Assembly: GCA_033722675.1 (NCBI GenBank)
Contig: JAWVYO010000065.1
Coordinates: forward strand, 1 to 13,478
DNA length: 13,478 nt
Source of the DNA: DATHYU01 sp033722675
GTDB lineage: Bacteria > Actinomycetota > Acidimicrobiia > Spongiisociales > UBA11373
Direction: 5' to 3'
Made by a program: the position numbers and the translations under genes. Positions 1 to 6,484 of the stretch are shown in pieces; position 1 is the first letter of the stretch, and each line of letters starts with the position of its first letter. A model generated the notes under the pieces. That model had not been told where the DNA came from, searched no databases, and saw nothing but the letters and a program-made list of their open reading frames with translations.

Positions 1-266
1 GGCCCCCCCGCCGGCGGGGGGCCCCCGGCCCCCCCCCGGCCGTTCTGCGCTTCGGTCTGCTGCGCGGTGCTCCAGGCGTGGTCTGCGGTCCCCCCCCCGC
101 TTGCGGGGGAGTGCGGCGCGTCCCGCGGCGAGGGGGGCCGCCCGGCGTCGGCCGGGCGGGACAACAGGTCGAACGCGTTCGGTCTGACCTGCCCGGCTGC
201 TCCCGAGGCCGGTCGGGACACCGTTCCTCCGCACCGACCAGACTCGGGGGTGGCGAGAGGAGTTCC
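1..266. other. GC-rich structured leader upstream of the tryptophanase gene
   Basis: No convincing gene is seen here. The stretch is rich in C and G runs and has several dyads: a perfect 18-bp palindrome at 4-21, a 6-bp hairpin with a CTTG loop at 94-109, a 9-bp stem with a GTCG loop at 138-159, and nested dyads at 165-191. The structures could be the terminator of a gene beyond the window edge or the 5' untranslated leader of the tryptophanase gene. No TAnnnT box is obvious near the start codon. The reading frame of the lyase stays open upstream to a GTG at 78, but that part encodes only Pro/Gly/Arg-rich low-complexity sequence. Confidence 0.5.
165..191. promoter_or_regulatory. Nested palindromes, possible operator
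   Basis: CAGGTC at 165-170 is the inverted repeat of GACCTG at 186-191. Between them lies a perfect 12-bp palindrome, CGAACGCGTTCG (170-181). The element is 75 bp upstream of the tryptophanase start. It could be a regulator binding site or part of an RNA fold. It resembles an actinobacterial LexA box but has a 2-nt rather than 4-nt centre, so an SOS box is not claimed. Confidence 0.25.
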
Positions 267-1646
267 ATGCCGTACCGCACGATCATCGAGCCGTTCCGGA
301 TCCACAGCGTGCAGGAGATCGCGCTCACGACCCGGGAGGAACGGGAGGCGGCGCTGGAGCGGGCGGGGTACAACCTGTTCGGGCTCCACGCCGACGAGGT
401 GACGATCGACCTCCTCACCGACTCGGGCACGGGGGCGATGTCGTCGAAGCAGTGGGCCGGGATGCTCGACGGCGACGAGTCCTACGCCGGCAGCCGGTCG
501 TTCTACCGCTTCCGCGACGTGGTCGCCGACCTCACCGGGTTCTCGGAGATCATCCCCACCCACCAGGGACGCGCCGCGGAGAAGATCCTCTTCACGGCGG
601 CCGTCGACGACGGCCAGGTGGTGCCGAACAACACCCACTTCGACACCACGCGGGCGAACGTCGAGTACCGGGGCGCCGAGGCCAGGGACCTGGTCGTCCC
701 CGAGGGCCGCGATCCCCAGGCCGACCATCCCTTCAAGGGCAACATGGACGTCGAGGCCCTCGACGGCGTCCTCACGGAGGTCGGCGCCGATCGGGTCCCC
801 CTCGTCATGGTCACGGTCACCAACAACTCCGGCGGTGGCCAGCCGGTGTCGCTGGCCAACCTCCGGGCGATCCGCGAGGTCTGCGACCGCCACGGGGTGC
901 CCCTCTTCCTCGACGCCTGCCGCTTCGCCGAGAACGCCTGGTTCATCAAGCTCCGCGAACCGGGCCAGGAGGACCGGACCCCTCGCGAGATCGCCCGGGA
1001 AATGTTCTCGCTCGCCGACGGGTGCACGATGTCGGCGAAGAAGGACGGGCTCGCCAACATCGGGGGCTTCCTCGGCATGAACGACCCCGAGCTGGCCCGT
1101 CGGTGCCGGAACCTCCTCATCCTCACCGAGGGCTTCCCCACCTACGGCGGGCTGGCCGGGTACGACCTCGAAGCGATCGCCACCGGGCTCGAGGAGGTGC
1201 TCGACGAGGACTACCTCCGATACCGGATCCGGTCCACGGCCTACCTGGCCGAGAAGGTGAGCAGCGCCGGCATCCCCATCGTGCGCCCGCCGGGCGGTCA
1301 CGCGGTGTACCTCGACGCCCGCTCCTTCCTGCCCCACATCCCGCAGTCGGAGTATCCCGCGCAGGCCCTGGCCGTCGAGCTGTATCGCCACGGCGGGGTC
1401 CGGGGCGTCGAGATCGGCTCCGTGATGTTCGGGACCGTCCACCCCGACGGCACCGAGACGCCCGCCGCGATGGAACTGGTGCGCCTCGCCGTCCCCCGGC
1501 GCACCTACACCCAGAGCCACATCGACTACGTCGGCGAGGTCGTGATCGACGTCGCCGAGCACGCCGAGTCCCTGCGGGGGTTCCGCATCGCGCAGCAGGC
1601 GCCGTGGCTCCGGCACTTCACCGCCGTCTTCGAGCCGCTCGGGTGA
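267..1646 (+). CDS. tnaA: Tryptophanase (L-tryptophan indole-lyase), PLP-dependent
   Basis: 459-aa fold-type I PLP enzyme of the tryptophanase/tyrosine phenol-lyase family, predicted to split L-tryptophan into indole, pyruvate and ammonia in the cytoplasm. The family-typical EPFRI start, the LLTDSGTGAMS, THQGR and GGQPVS blocks, and the PLP lysine in SAKKDG (K259) are visible. D216 and R219 in the DACR segment match the cofactor-contacting Asp and Arg. Much of the body resembles tyrosine phenol-lyase (for example DGCTMS and NIGGFL). However, the three residues known to separate the activities are those of tryptophanase: D126 (Thr in tyrosine phenol-lyase), I383 (Arg) and H450 (Phe). The start ATG follows AGGAG by 4 nt and gives the normal family length. 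No tnaB permease is adjacent. Whether tryptophan is the true substrate is inferred from these residues. Confidence 0.9.
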   Translation: MPYRTIIEPFRIHSVQEIALTTREEREAALERAGYNLFGLHADEVTIDLLTDSGTGAMSSKQWAGMLDGDESYAGSRSFYRFRDVVADLTGFSEIIPTHQGRAAEKILFTAAVDDGQVVPNNTHFDTTRANVEYRGAEARDLVVPEGRDPQADHPFKGNMDVEALDGVLTEVGADRVPLVMVTVTNNSGGGQPVSLANLRAIREVCDRHGVPLFLDACRFAENAWFIKLREPGQEDRTPREIAREMFSLADGCTMSAKKDGLANIGGFLGMNDPELARRCRNLLILTEGFPTYGGLAGYDLEAIATGLEEVLDEDYLRYRIRSTAYLAEKVSSAGIPIVRPPGGHAVYLDARSFLPHIPQSEYPAQALAVELYRHGGVRGVEIGSVMFGTVHPDGTETPAAMELVRLAVPRRTYTQSHIDYVGEVVIDVAEHAESLRGFRIAQQAPWLRHFTAVFEPLG

Positions 1647-1670
1647 ATCCGGTGTTCGGTCGTCGGCCAC

Positions 1671-1676
1671 TAGCCT
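1671..1676 (+). promoter_or_regulatory. Candidate -10 box (TAGCCT)
   Basis: A TAnnnT box lies 10 nt before the cytochrome ATG, and no Shine-Dalgarno sequence is visible in the 40-nt gap after the tryptophanase gene. This suggests a separate promoter with a very short or absent leader. Confidence 0.35.
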
Positions 1677-1686
1677 GTCCGCCGCA

Positions 1687-2106
1687 ATGACCGGACGCAC
1701 CCTTCGTCGCCTCGCCGTGCTGCTCGGGGTCCTCGCGCTCCTCGCCGGAGCCTGCGCCGAGGAACAACCGGGTGTCGACTATCTGAACACGACCACCACC
1801 ACGCAGCCGGCCGAACTCGACGAGGGCCAGGCCATCGCGGCGGGCGCCGACATCTACTCGCGGACCTGCGCCGCCTGCCACGGTCCCGACGCCACCGGCG
1901 TGCAGGGACTCGGCAAGAACCTCGTCGGGACCGAGTTCGTGAACGGTCGGAGCGCCGAGGAGCTCGCCGCCTTCATCGCCGAGGGTCGTCCCGTGGACCA
2001 TCCAGACAACGAGACAGGCATCGCCATGCCGCCCCGCGGCGGGAATCCGTCGCTCACCGATCGCGACCTCCTCAACGTCGCGCTCTACCTCCAGTCCCTC
2101 GGGTAG
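1687..2106 (+). CDS. Lipid-anchored mono-haem cytochrome c
   Basis: 139-aa small class I cytochrome c, probably an electron carrier on the outer face of the cytoplasmic membrane. Residues 1-22 form a signal peptide (RTLRR then a hydrophobic stretch) ending in a lipobox (LAGAC) with C23 as the likely lipidated cysteine. A Thr-rich linker (T35-T39) follows, then the haem-binding motif C61-A-A-C64-H65 and the probable axial methionine M114 in AMPPRGG. The C-terminal helix (DRDLLNVALYLQSLG) is typical of the fold. It lies 40 nt after the tryptophanase gene and 28 nt before the molybdopterin enzyme gene, both of which may be transcribed separately. The redox partner is unknown. Confidence 0.88.
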   Translation: MTGRTLRRLAVLLGVLALLAGACAEEQPGVDYLNTTTTTQPAELDEGQAIAAGADIYSRTCAACHGPDATGVQGLGKNLVGTEFVNGRSAEELAAFIAEGRPVDHPDNETGIAMPPRGGNPSLTDRDLLNVALYLQSLG

Positions 2107-2122
2107 CAGCGGCCCCGTCCCC

Positions 2123-2128
2123 TACGCT
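2123..2128 (+). promoter_or_regulatory. Candidate -10 box (TACGCT) for a leaderless transcript
   Basis: The TAnnnT box ends 6 nt before the ATG at 2135. That spacing puts the transcription start on or next to the start codon. No Shine-Dalgarno sequence is present, so leaderless initiation is likely. Confidence 0.5.
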
Positions 2129-2134
2129 CGTCGC

Positions 2135-4339
2135 ATGGCGGCGACCCACATCCGCACCTGTCCGCTCTGCGAAGCGACCTGTGGCCTCGAGATCGCCCAC
2201 GAGGAGGGTCGCGTCGTGCGCATCCGCGGCGACCGCGACGACGTCTTCAGCCAGGGGTTCGTCTGCCCGAAGGGCACGACGCTCGGGCGCCTCCACGACG
2301 ATCCCGACAGGGTCCGGCGCCCCACGGTGGGGCGCGGCGCCGACGCCGTCGAGGTCTCCTGGGACCAGGCCTTCGCCGAGGTGGAGCGGCGGCTGAGCCC
2401 GATCATCGCCGACCACGGCCGGGACGCCGTCGCCGTCTATCTCGGCAACCCCACCGTCCACAGCCCCCACGGCCTGACCTTCGCACCGGCGTTCGTGAAG
2501 GCGCTCGGAACGAAGAACGTCTACACCGCCGCCACGGTCGACCAGATGCCCAAGCACGTGTCGTCGGGTCTCCTCTTCGGCCACCCGGACTCGATCCCGG
2601 TCCCCGACCTCGACCGCACGGACTACCTGCTGATCCTGGGGGCGAACCCCCACGCGTCGAACGGGAGCCTCGCCACGGCGCCCGACTTCCCGGGCCGCAT
2701 GGCGGCGATCCGTGAGCGCGGCGGACGGGTCGTGGTCGTCGACCCTCGCCGGACGAAGACGGCGGAGGCCGCCGACGAGCACGTCCCGATCCGTCCGGGC
2801 ACCGACGCGGCGTGGCTGGCCGCGCTGGCGCGGGAGCTGATGGCGGCCGGCCACCGTCCCGGACGTCTGTCGGCCCACACGAAGGGCCTCGATCGGTTGC
2901 CCGACGTGCTCGAGCCCTTCACGCCCGAGGCGGTGGCCACCACCACCGGCGTGGAGCCGTCGGTGACCCGCAGGATCGCCTCCGAGCTCGCCGCCGCGCC
3001 GACCGCCGCCGTCTACGGACGGATCGGGACGCACACGGTGCGCTTCGGGACGGTGGCGGCATGGCTGGTGGACGTGATCAACCTGGTCACCGACAACCTC
3101 GACCGGCCCGGCGGGGCGATGTTTCCCCGCCCCGCCCACGAGACCGCCCGCCGGTCGTTCAGGACGGGCCGCTGGCACAGCAGGGTCCACGGGCGTCCCG
3201 AGATCCGCGGTCAGTTCCCGGTAGCCGACCTGGCCGACGAGATCCTCACCCCCGGCGACGGCCGGGTGCGGGCGCTGGTCACGATCGGCGGGAACCCGGT
3301 CCTGTCCACGCCCGACTCCGAGCGACTCGACGCCGCCATCGGCGGCCTCGACCTCGTCGTGTCGGTGGACCCCTACCGCAACGAGACGACCCGGCACGCC
3401 GACGTGCTGTTGCCGCCGCCCAGCCACCTGCAGCGGTCCCACTACGACCTGGCGTTCTACGGGCTGGCGATCCGCAACGTTGCGAACTACTCGCCGCCGC
3501 TCTTCCCGCTCGGCCCCGACGATCTCGCCGAGTGGGTCATCCTCGCCCGGCTCGGCCTCATCGCCTTCGGCCAGGGCGCCGACGCCGACCCGGCCCTCTT
3601 CGACGACTTCCTGTTCGGAAGGCTCGTCGGTCGTGTGACGGCCGATCCGGACTCCCGAGCCCATGGCGTCGGCTTCGACGAGATCACGGAGGCCATCGGC
3701 GATCGGCGCGGCCCCGACCGGATCGTCGACCTCCTGCTGCGAGCCGGGCCCTACGGCGACGGCTTCGGCCGCCACCCCGACGGACTCGGCATCGACCGGC
3801 TGCTCGAGCACCCCCACGGCATCGACCTCGGCCCCCTCGAACCGCGCCTCCCCGACCTGCTGTCCACCGCCGACGGCCGAGTCGACGCCGCCCCCGACCC
3901 CATCGTCGAGGACCTGGACGAGGTGGCCGCCACCCTCGGCGAACCGCAGCCGTCGACGGTCCTCGTGGGGCGCCGACACCTCCGGTCGAACAACTCGTGG
4001 ATGCACAACATCGACGTCCTCGTGCGCGGCCGTGACCGGTGCACGTTGCAGATCAGCCCGGGTGACGCAGCGACCCTCGGGGTGGCCGACGGGGACGACG
4101 TGCGGGTCGTCTCGGAGGCGGGCGCGATCGAGGCGACGGCGGAGGTGACCGACGCGATCCTCGACGGCGTCGTGAGCCTGCCCCACGGCTGGGGCCACGA
4201 CGCCGAGGGCGCCGACCTGTCGGTGGCCGAGCGTCGCCCGGGCGTCAACACGAACATCCTCACGCCGGCGACGGCCATCGACCCCCTGTCCGGCAACGCC
4301 GTCCTCAATGGCATCCCGGTCCGGCTCGAGGCCGTCTGA
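2135..4339 (+). CDS. Molybdopterin-dependent oxidoreductase, 4Fe-4S catalytic subunit
   Basis: 734-aa member of the DMSO reductase/formate dehydrogenase superfamily. The N-terminal 4Fe-4S site is C9, C12, C16 and C44, followed by the CPKG lysine (K46). The central Mo-bisPGD domain carries ILGANPHASNGS and VVVDPRRTKTAEAADEHVPIRPGTDAA. The C-terminal dinucleotide-binding domain runs from about residue 610 (VGRRHLRSNNSWMHN) to the end (NTNILTPATAIDPLSGN). No Tat or other signal peptide is present, so it should be cytoplasmic. The segment where many relatives carry a Cys, Sec or Ser ligand to Mo reads TVDQMPKH, with none of these; D136 could take the role. No iron-sulfur, membrane or NAD-binding partner subunit is adjacent. 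Many genomes label such proteins formate dehydrogenase-like, but substrate and electron acceptor cannot be told from the sequence. Confidence 0.88.
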   Translation: MAATHIRTCPLCEATCGLEIAHEEGRVVRIRGDRDDVFSQGFVCPKGTTLGRLHDDPDRVRRPTVGRGADAVEVSWDQAFAEVERRLSPIIADHGRDAVAVYLGNPTVHSPHGLTFAPAFVKALGTKNVYTAATVDQMPKHVSSGLLFGHPDSIPVPDLDRTDYLLILGANPHASNGSLATAPDFPGRMAAIRERGGRVVVVDPRRTKTAEAADEHVPIRPGTDAAWLAALARELMAAGHRPGRLSAHTKGLDRLPDVLEPFTPEAVATTTGVEPSVTRRIASELAAAPTAAVYGRIGTHTVRFGTVAAWLVDVINLVTDNLDRPGGAMFPRPAHETARRSFRTGRWHSRVHGRPEIRGQFPVADLADEILTPGDGRVRALVTIGGNPVLSTPDSERLDAAIGGLDLVVSVDPYRNETTRHADVLLPPPSHLQRSHYDLAFYGLAIRNVANYSPPLFPLGPDDLAEWVILARLGLIAFGQGADADPALFDDFLFGRLVGRVTADPDSRAHGVGFDEITEAIGDRRGPDRIVDLLLRAGPYGDGFGRHPDGLGIDRLLEHPHGIDLGPLEPRLPDLLSTADGRVDAAPDPIVEDLDEVAATLGEPQPSTVLVGRRHLRSNNSWMHNIDVLVRGRDRCTLQISPGDAATLGVADGDDVRVVSEAGAIEATAEVTDAILDGVVSLPHGWGHDAEGADLSVAERRPGVNTNILTPATAIDPLSGNAVLNGIPVRLEAV

Positions 4340-4960
4340 CTACTCGATGGGGAACGTGAGCATCACGATCGTCGCCCCCACCAGCAGCGCGCCGCCCAGT
4401 CCGAGGAGCGCATACCGGACACGCACCGATCGCAGGACGGTCGAGATGCCGGCGAAGAAGAGGGCCGAGGTGAGGATCACGGTGAGGAGGACGTAGTTGT
4501 CGGCCGTCTGGTTGGCGTCCCGTCCCGCCCGGTTCTGCTCCGCCGATTCCGCCTCCCACTCCTCGGCGATGTCGAGCTCCTCGATCACGTAGGCGTCGGT
4601 GTCGAAGGGTGTCGGGGTCTCGTCGCTCTCCTCCCATGCGTCGACGGCCGCGCCGAGTTCGGGTGAGAACAGGCTGAGGTCGATGTAGTCGGCCAGTTCC
4701 TCGTCACCCTGGGACACGGCCACGGCCCACTCGACGAACAGCGTCTGGTCGAGGTTGAGTTTCGAATCGGCGAGCTGATACGCCTTCGCGGCCTCGGTGC
4801 TGGCGAGCCCCGCCTCGGTGTAGGCGGTGGCCTGGACGCCGCTCCAGCGGGTCGCCTGGTAGGCGCCCCATGCGGAGGCCACGGTGGCCAGGCCGAGGAT
4901 GATCGCGGCCACCATCTCGAGGCGCGACGTCATGCGATCGGTGGAATCGGGAGCGGACAT
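4340..4960 (-). CDS. Unrecognised three-helix membrane protein
   Basis: 206 aa. I do not recognise a characterised family. One predicted transmembrane helix lies near the N terminus (about 16-35, with AWGAYQATRWSG just after it) and two near the C terminus (about 155-174 and 184-203), joined by a short basic turn. The roughly 120-residue segment between the first and second helices is strongly acidic around 84-150 (many Asp and Glu) and lacks cysteines. The start ATG is preceded by GGAGG at a 4-nt spacing. The TAG stop directly abuts the TGA of the convergent molybdopterin enzyme gene. It is divergent from the LURP-one-like gene with about 90 bp between the starts. The function is unknown. 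Confidence 0.78.
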   Translation of the reverse strand: MSAPDSTDRMTSRLEMVAAIILGLATVASAWGAYQATRWSGVQATAYTEAGLASTEAAKAYQLADSKLNLDQTLFVEWAVAVSQGDEELADYIDLSLFSPELGAAVDAWEESDETPTPFDTDAYVIEELDIAEEWEAESAEQNRAGRDANQTADNYVLLTVILTSALFFAGISTVLRSVRVRYALLGLGGALLVGATIVMLTFPIE

Positions 4961-5004
4961 GGTCCTCCGTGCGAGCAGGGCCGCGGATGCGGCCGAGGCC
5001 GGGA

Positions 5005-5010
5005 ACGATA
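5005..5010 (-). promoter_or_regulatory. Candidate -10 box (TATCGT, minus strand)
   Basis: TATCGT reads on the minus strand 44 bp upstream of the membrane protein start, leaving a leader of about 38 nt that contains its GGAGG ribosome site. It sits back to back with the plus-strand box at 5038-5043. Confidence 0.35.
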
Positions 5011-5037
5011 GCCAGCGCGAGCCCGGCGGTGATCGCC

Positions 5038-5043
5038 TACTGT
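5038..5043 (+). promoter_or_regulatory. Candidate -10 box (TACTGT) for a leaderless transcript
   Basis: The box ends 7 nt before the ATG at 5051 and no Shine-Dalgarno sequence lies between. This is the expected geometry for leaderless initiation. Confidence 0.45.
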
Positions 5044-5050
5044 TCCGGCC

Positions 5051-5656
5051 ATGACATCACTCATGGACCGCGACCGCATCGTGATCAATCAGAAGGCAAA
5101 GCTGATCGAGGTCACCAACGAGTACAAGATCCGCGACGAGGAGGGCAACGACATCGGCGTCATCCGTCAGGAGGGCCAGTCGAAGCTCAAGAAGTTCGCC
5201 CGGATCGTGTCGTCACTCGACCAGTTCATGACCCATGAACTCAGCGTCTACGACACCGACGGGACGAAGGTGCTCGGCGTGGTTCGGCCGCGCAAGGTCA
5301 TGAAGTCGACCGTCCAGGTGACCGACGGCGACGGCACCGCCGTCGGCGAGATCCGTCAGCAGAACATGATCGGCAAGATCCGCTTCGGCCTCCACGACAC
5401 CGCCGGGAACCAGATCGGCGAGATCCGGGCCGAGAACTGGCGGGCCTGGGACTTCCACATCGTCGACGCATCGGACACCGAGGTGGCCCGCATCACGAAG
5501 ACCTGGGAGGGCCTCGCCAAGACCATGTTCACGACGGCCGACGACTACCTCCTCGAGATCTCGGGCGACGTGTCGGGCCCGCTCCGTCGACTGGTCTTCG
5601 CGTCGGCCGTGGCCGTCGATACGGCGCTCAAGCAGGACGCCCGGGGGCTCGGCTAG
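5051..5656 (+). CDS. LURP-one-related / scramblase-like protein
   Basis: 201-aa soluble protein with the repeated beta-strand pattern of the LURP-one/phospholipid scramblase (Tubby-like barrel) group. It opens with RIVINQKAKLIEVTNEYKIRDEEGNDIG and has several short 'D.dG..vG.IR' strand units: GNDIGVIRQEG, GTAVGEIRQQN and GNQIGEIRAEN. ARITKTWEGLAKTMFTTADDYLLEI follows near the C terminus, which ends with a short hydrophobic helix (about 183-195). There is no signal peptide. Bacterial members of this family are mostly uncharacterised, and lipid scrambling should not be assumed. The start at 5051 fits the leaderless promoter; the in-frame ATG at 5063 is an alternative. Confidence 0.82.
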   Translation: MTSLMDRDRIVINQKAKLIEVTNEYKIRDEEGNDIGVIRQEGQSKLKKFARIVSSLDQFMTHELSVYDTDGTKVLGVVRPRKVMKSTVQVTDGDGTAVGEIRQQNMIGKIRFGLHDTAGNQIGEIRAENWRAWDFHIVDASDTEVARITKTWEGLAKTMFTTADDYLLEISGDVSGPLRRLVFASAVAVDTALKQDARGLG

Positions 5657-5668
5657 GTCCGAACGCGA

Positions 5669-5694
5669 GTGACCGGCCCGATCGGGCCGGTCAC
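5669..5694. terminator. Perfect 26-bp palindrome between convergent genes
   Basis: An 11-bp GC-rich arm beginning GTGACCGGCCC repeats inverted around a central GATC, making the whole element self-complementary. It starts 13 nt after the LURP-one-like stop and 21 nt before the PRC-barrel stop on the other strand. It probably ends transcription from both sides. No T tract follows on either strand, as is usual in very GC-rich actinobacteria. Confidence 0.65.
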
Positions 5695-5714
5695 CGTGCG
5701 GGTCGGTGGGACGG

Positions 5715-6356
5715 TCAGAGGACGCGGGCTTCGGCCGCGATCTGGTTCGAGCCGACGTTGAGGCGCACCACGCCGGTCGTGACCTCGGCGATCCAGGTGG
5801 CCGGGATCAGGCGGGTGGATCCGAAGATCCAGAAACCCTTCTTGACCTCCAGTGCCTCGATCGTGCCGTCGTCGTCGGTGACGATCCGATCGACGTGCCC
5901 CATCGACTTGCCGTCCGACGCCGTGACGGCGTCGCCGGTGCGGATCTCGCCGAAGGGGTCATGGCGTTCGGCGGCCTTCGCCGCGGGGTCGTCGGGTGTC
6001 GTCGGCTGGGTGTCGGGCATCGTCGCCGTGGGCGCCGTGACCATCGCGAAGCCGCCGGCCCCGAAGTTCCAGGCCATCGGCTGCATGTCCTCGGCGCTCG
6101 GCACCCAGTAGTCGGACTCCTCGAAGTGGGCGAACGAGGCGGGGTCGGCGTCGGCGTCCAACACCAGGTCCTCGCCGCGGTTGCTCTCGAGCGCTCCGAC
6201 GGGGATCAGGCGCCGCTCGGTGAAGAGGAGTCCGGCGTCGACGACCACGTGGGTGACCTGTTCGTCGTCGAGGTCGACGATCACGCGATCGACGGCACCG
6301 ACCTTCTCGTCGTCGTGGGTGAACACGGTGGCTCCCCTGGTGAACGTGTACTCCAT
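5715..6356 (-). CDS. Protein with two PRC-barrel domains
   Basis: 213 aa with two PRC-barrel-like beta domains. The first is about residues 5-60, with GAVDRVIVDLDDEQVTHVVV and RRLIPVGAL. The second is about 138-205, with DGKSMGHVDRIVTDDDGTIE and TRLIPATWI. They are joined by a disordered, Pro/Thr-rich linker. PRC barrels occur in photosynthetic reaction centre H subunits, RimM and many stress-associated proteins; the partner here is unknown. The open frame extends to a GTG at 6377, but the ATG at 6356 is preferred because GAGGAA lies 5 nt upstream of it. A candidate stress-sigma promoter lies 30-55 nt upstream of that ATG. It is divergent from dps, which fits a general stress role. Confidence 0.82.
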   Translation of the reverse strand: MEYTFTRGATVFTHDDEKVGAVDRVIVDLDDEQVTHVVVDAGLLFTERRLIPVGALESNRGEDLVLDADADPASFAHFEESDYWVPSAEDMQPMAWNFGAGGFAMVTAPTATMPDTQPTTPDDPAAKAAERHDPFGEIRTGDAVTASDGKSMGHVDRIVTDDDGTIEALEVKKGFWIFGSTRLIPATWIAEVTTGVVRLNVGSNQIAAEARVL

Positions 6357-6385
6357 CTCGGTTCCTCGGTTGCTCACTCTCTCGA

Positions 6386-6411
6386 ATACCCGTCGGAGAC
6401 GGCGATCAAAC
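6386..6411 (-). promoter_or_regulatory. SigB/SigF-type promoter of the PRC-barrel gene
   Basis: On the minus strand GTTT (6411-6408) is followed after exactly 16 nt by GGGTAT (6391-6386). This is the consensus form of general-stress sigma promoters. The predicted start near 6379 leaves a leader of roughly 23 nt before the ATG at 6356, with GAGGAA inside it. Confidence 0.6.
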
Positions 6412-6425
6412 GTTCGCGCGGACGG

Positions 6426-6450
6426 GTATGCCCCCCGGGGGACCGGGTAT
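6426..6450 (+). promoter_or_regulatory. SigB/SigF-type promoter of dps
   Basis: GTAT (6426-6429), 15 nt, then GGGTAT (6445-6450). The predicted start near 6457 leaves a leader of about 28 nt with GAAAGG. A second GGGTAT at 6424-6429 overlaps the -35 element; its own upstream region has only a weak -35 match (GATC at 6404). Confidence 0.55.
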
Positions 6451-6484
6451 TGACTGGGGACGAACGCATCACCGAAAGGCCGAC

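Noticed and set aside
170..181. CGAACGCGTTCG as a LexA (SOS) box
   Set aside because: The spacer is 2 nt instead of 4, and a tryptophanase is not an expected SOS gene.
78..266. In-frame N-terminal extension of the tryptophanase to the GTG at 78
   Set aside because: The extra 63 residues are Pro/Gly/Arg-rich low complexity. Family members begin close to EPFRI, and AGGAG precedes the ATG at 267.
67..402. Possible Trp-containing leader peptide like TnaC (GTG at 67, with Trp at codon 5 and a Pro run)
   Set aside because: The frame runs 111 codons into the enzyme gene, has no ribosome site and lacks the TnaC residue pattern.
267..1646. Tyrosine phenol-lyase as the product of the first gene
   Set aside because: The three discriminating positions are Asp, Ile and His, as in tryptophanase, not Thr, Arg and Phe.
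2072..4198. 708-codon minus-strand open frame
   Set aside because: It is antisense to the clearly recognisable Mo enzyme. Its product is biased toward Arg, Val, Gly and Asp with no domain, as expected from high third-position GC.
6357..6377. GTG at 6377 as the start of the PRC-barrel gene
   Set aside because: GAGGAA lies inside this stretch, 5 nt before the ATG at 6356, so the shorter start is better supported.
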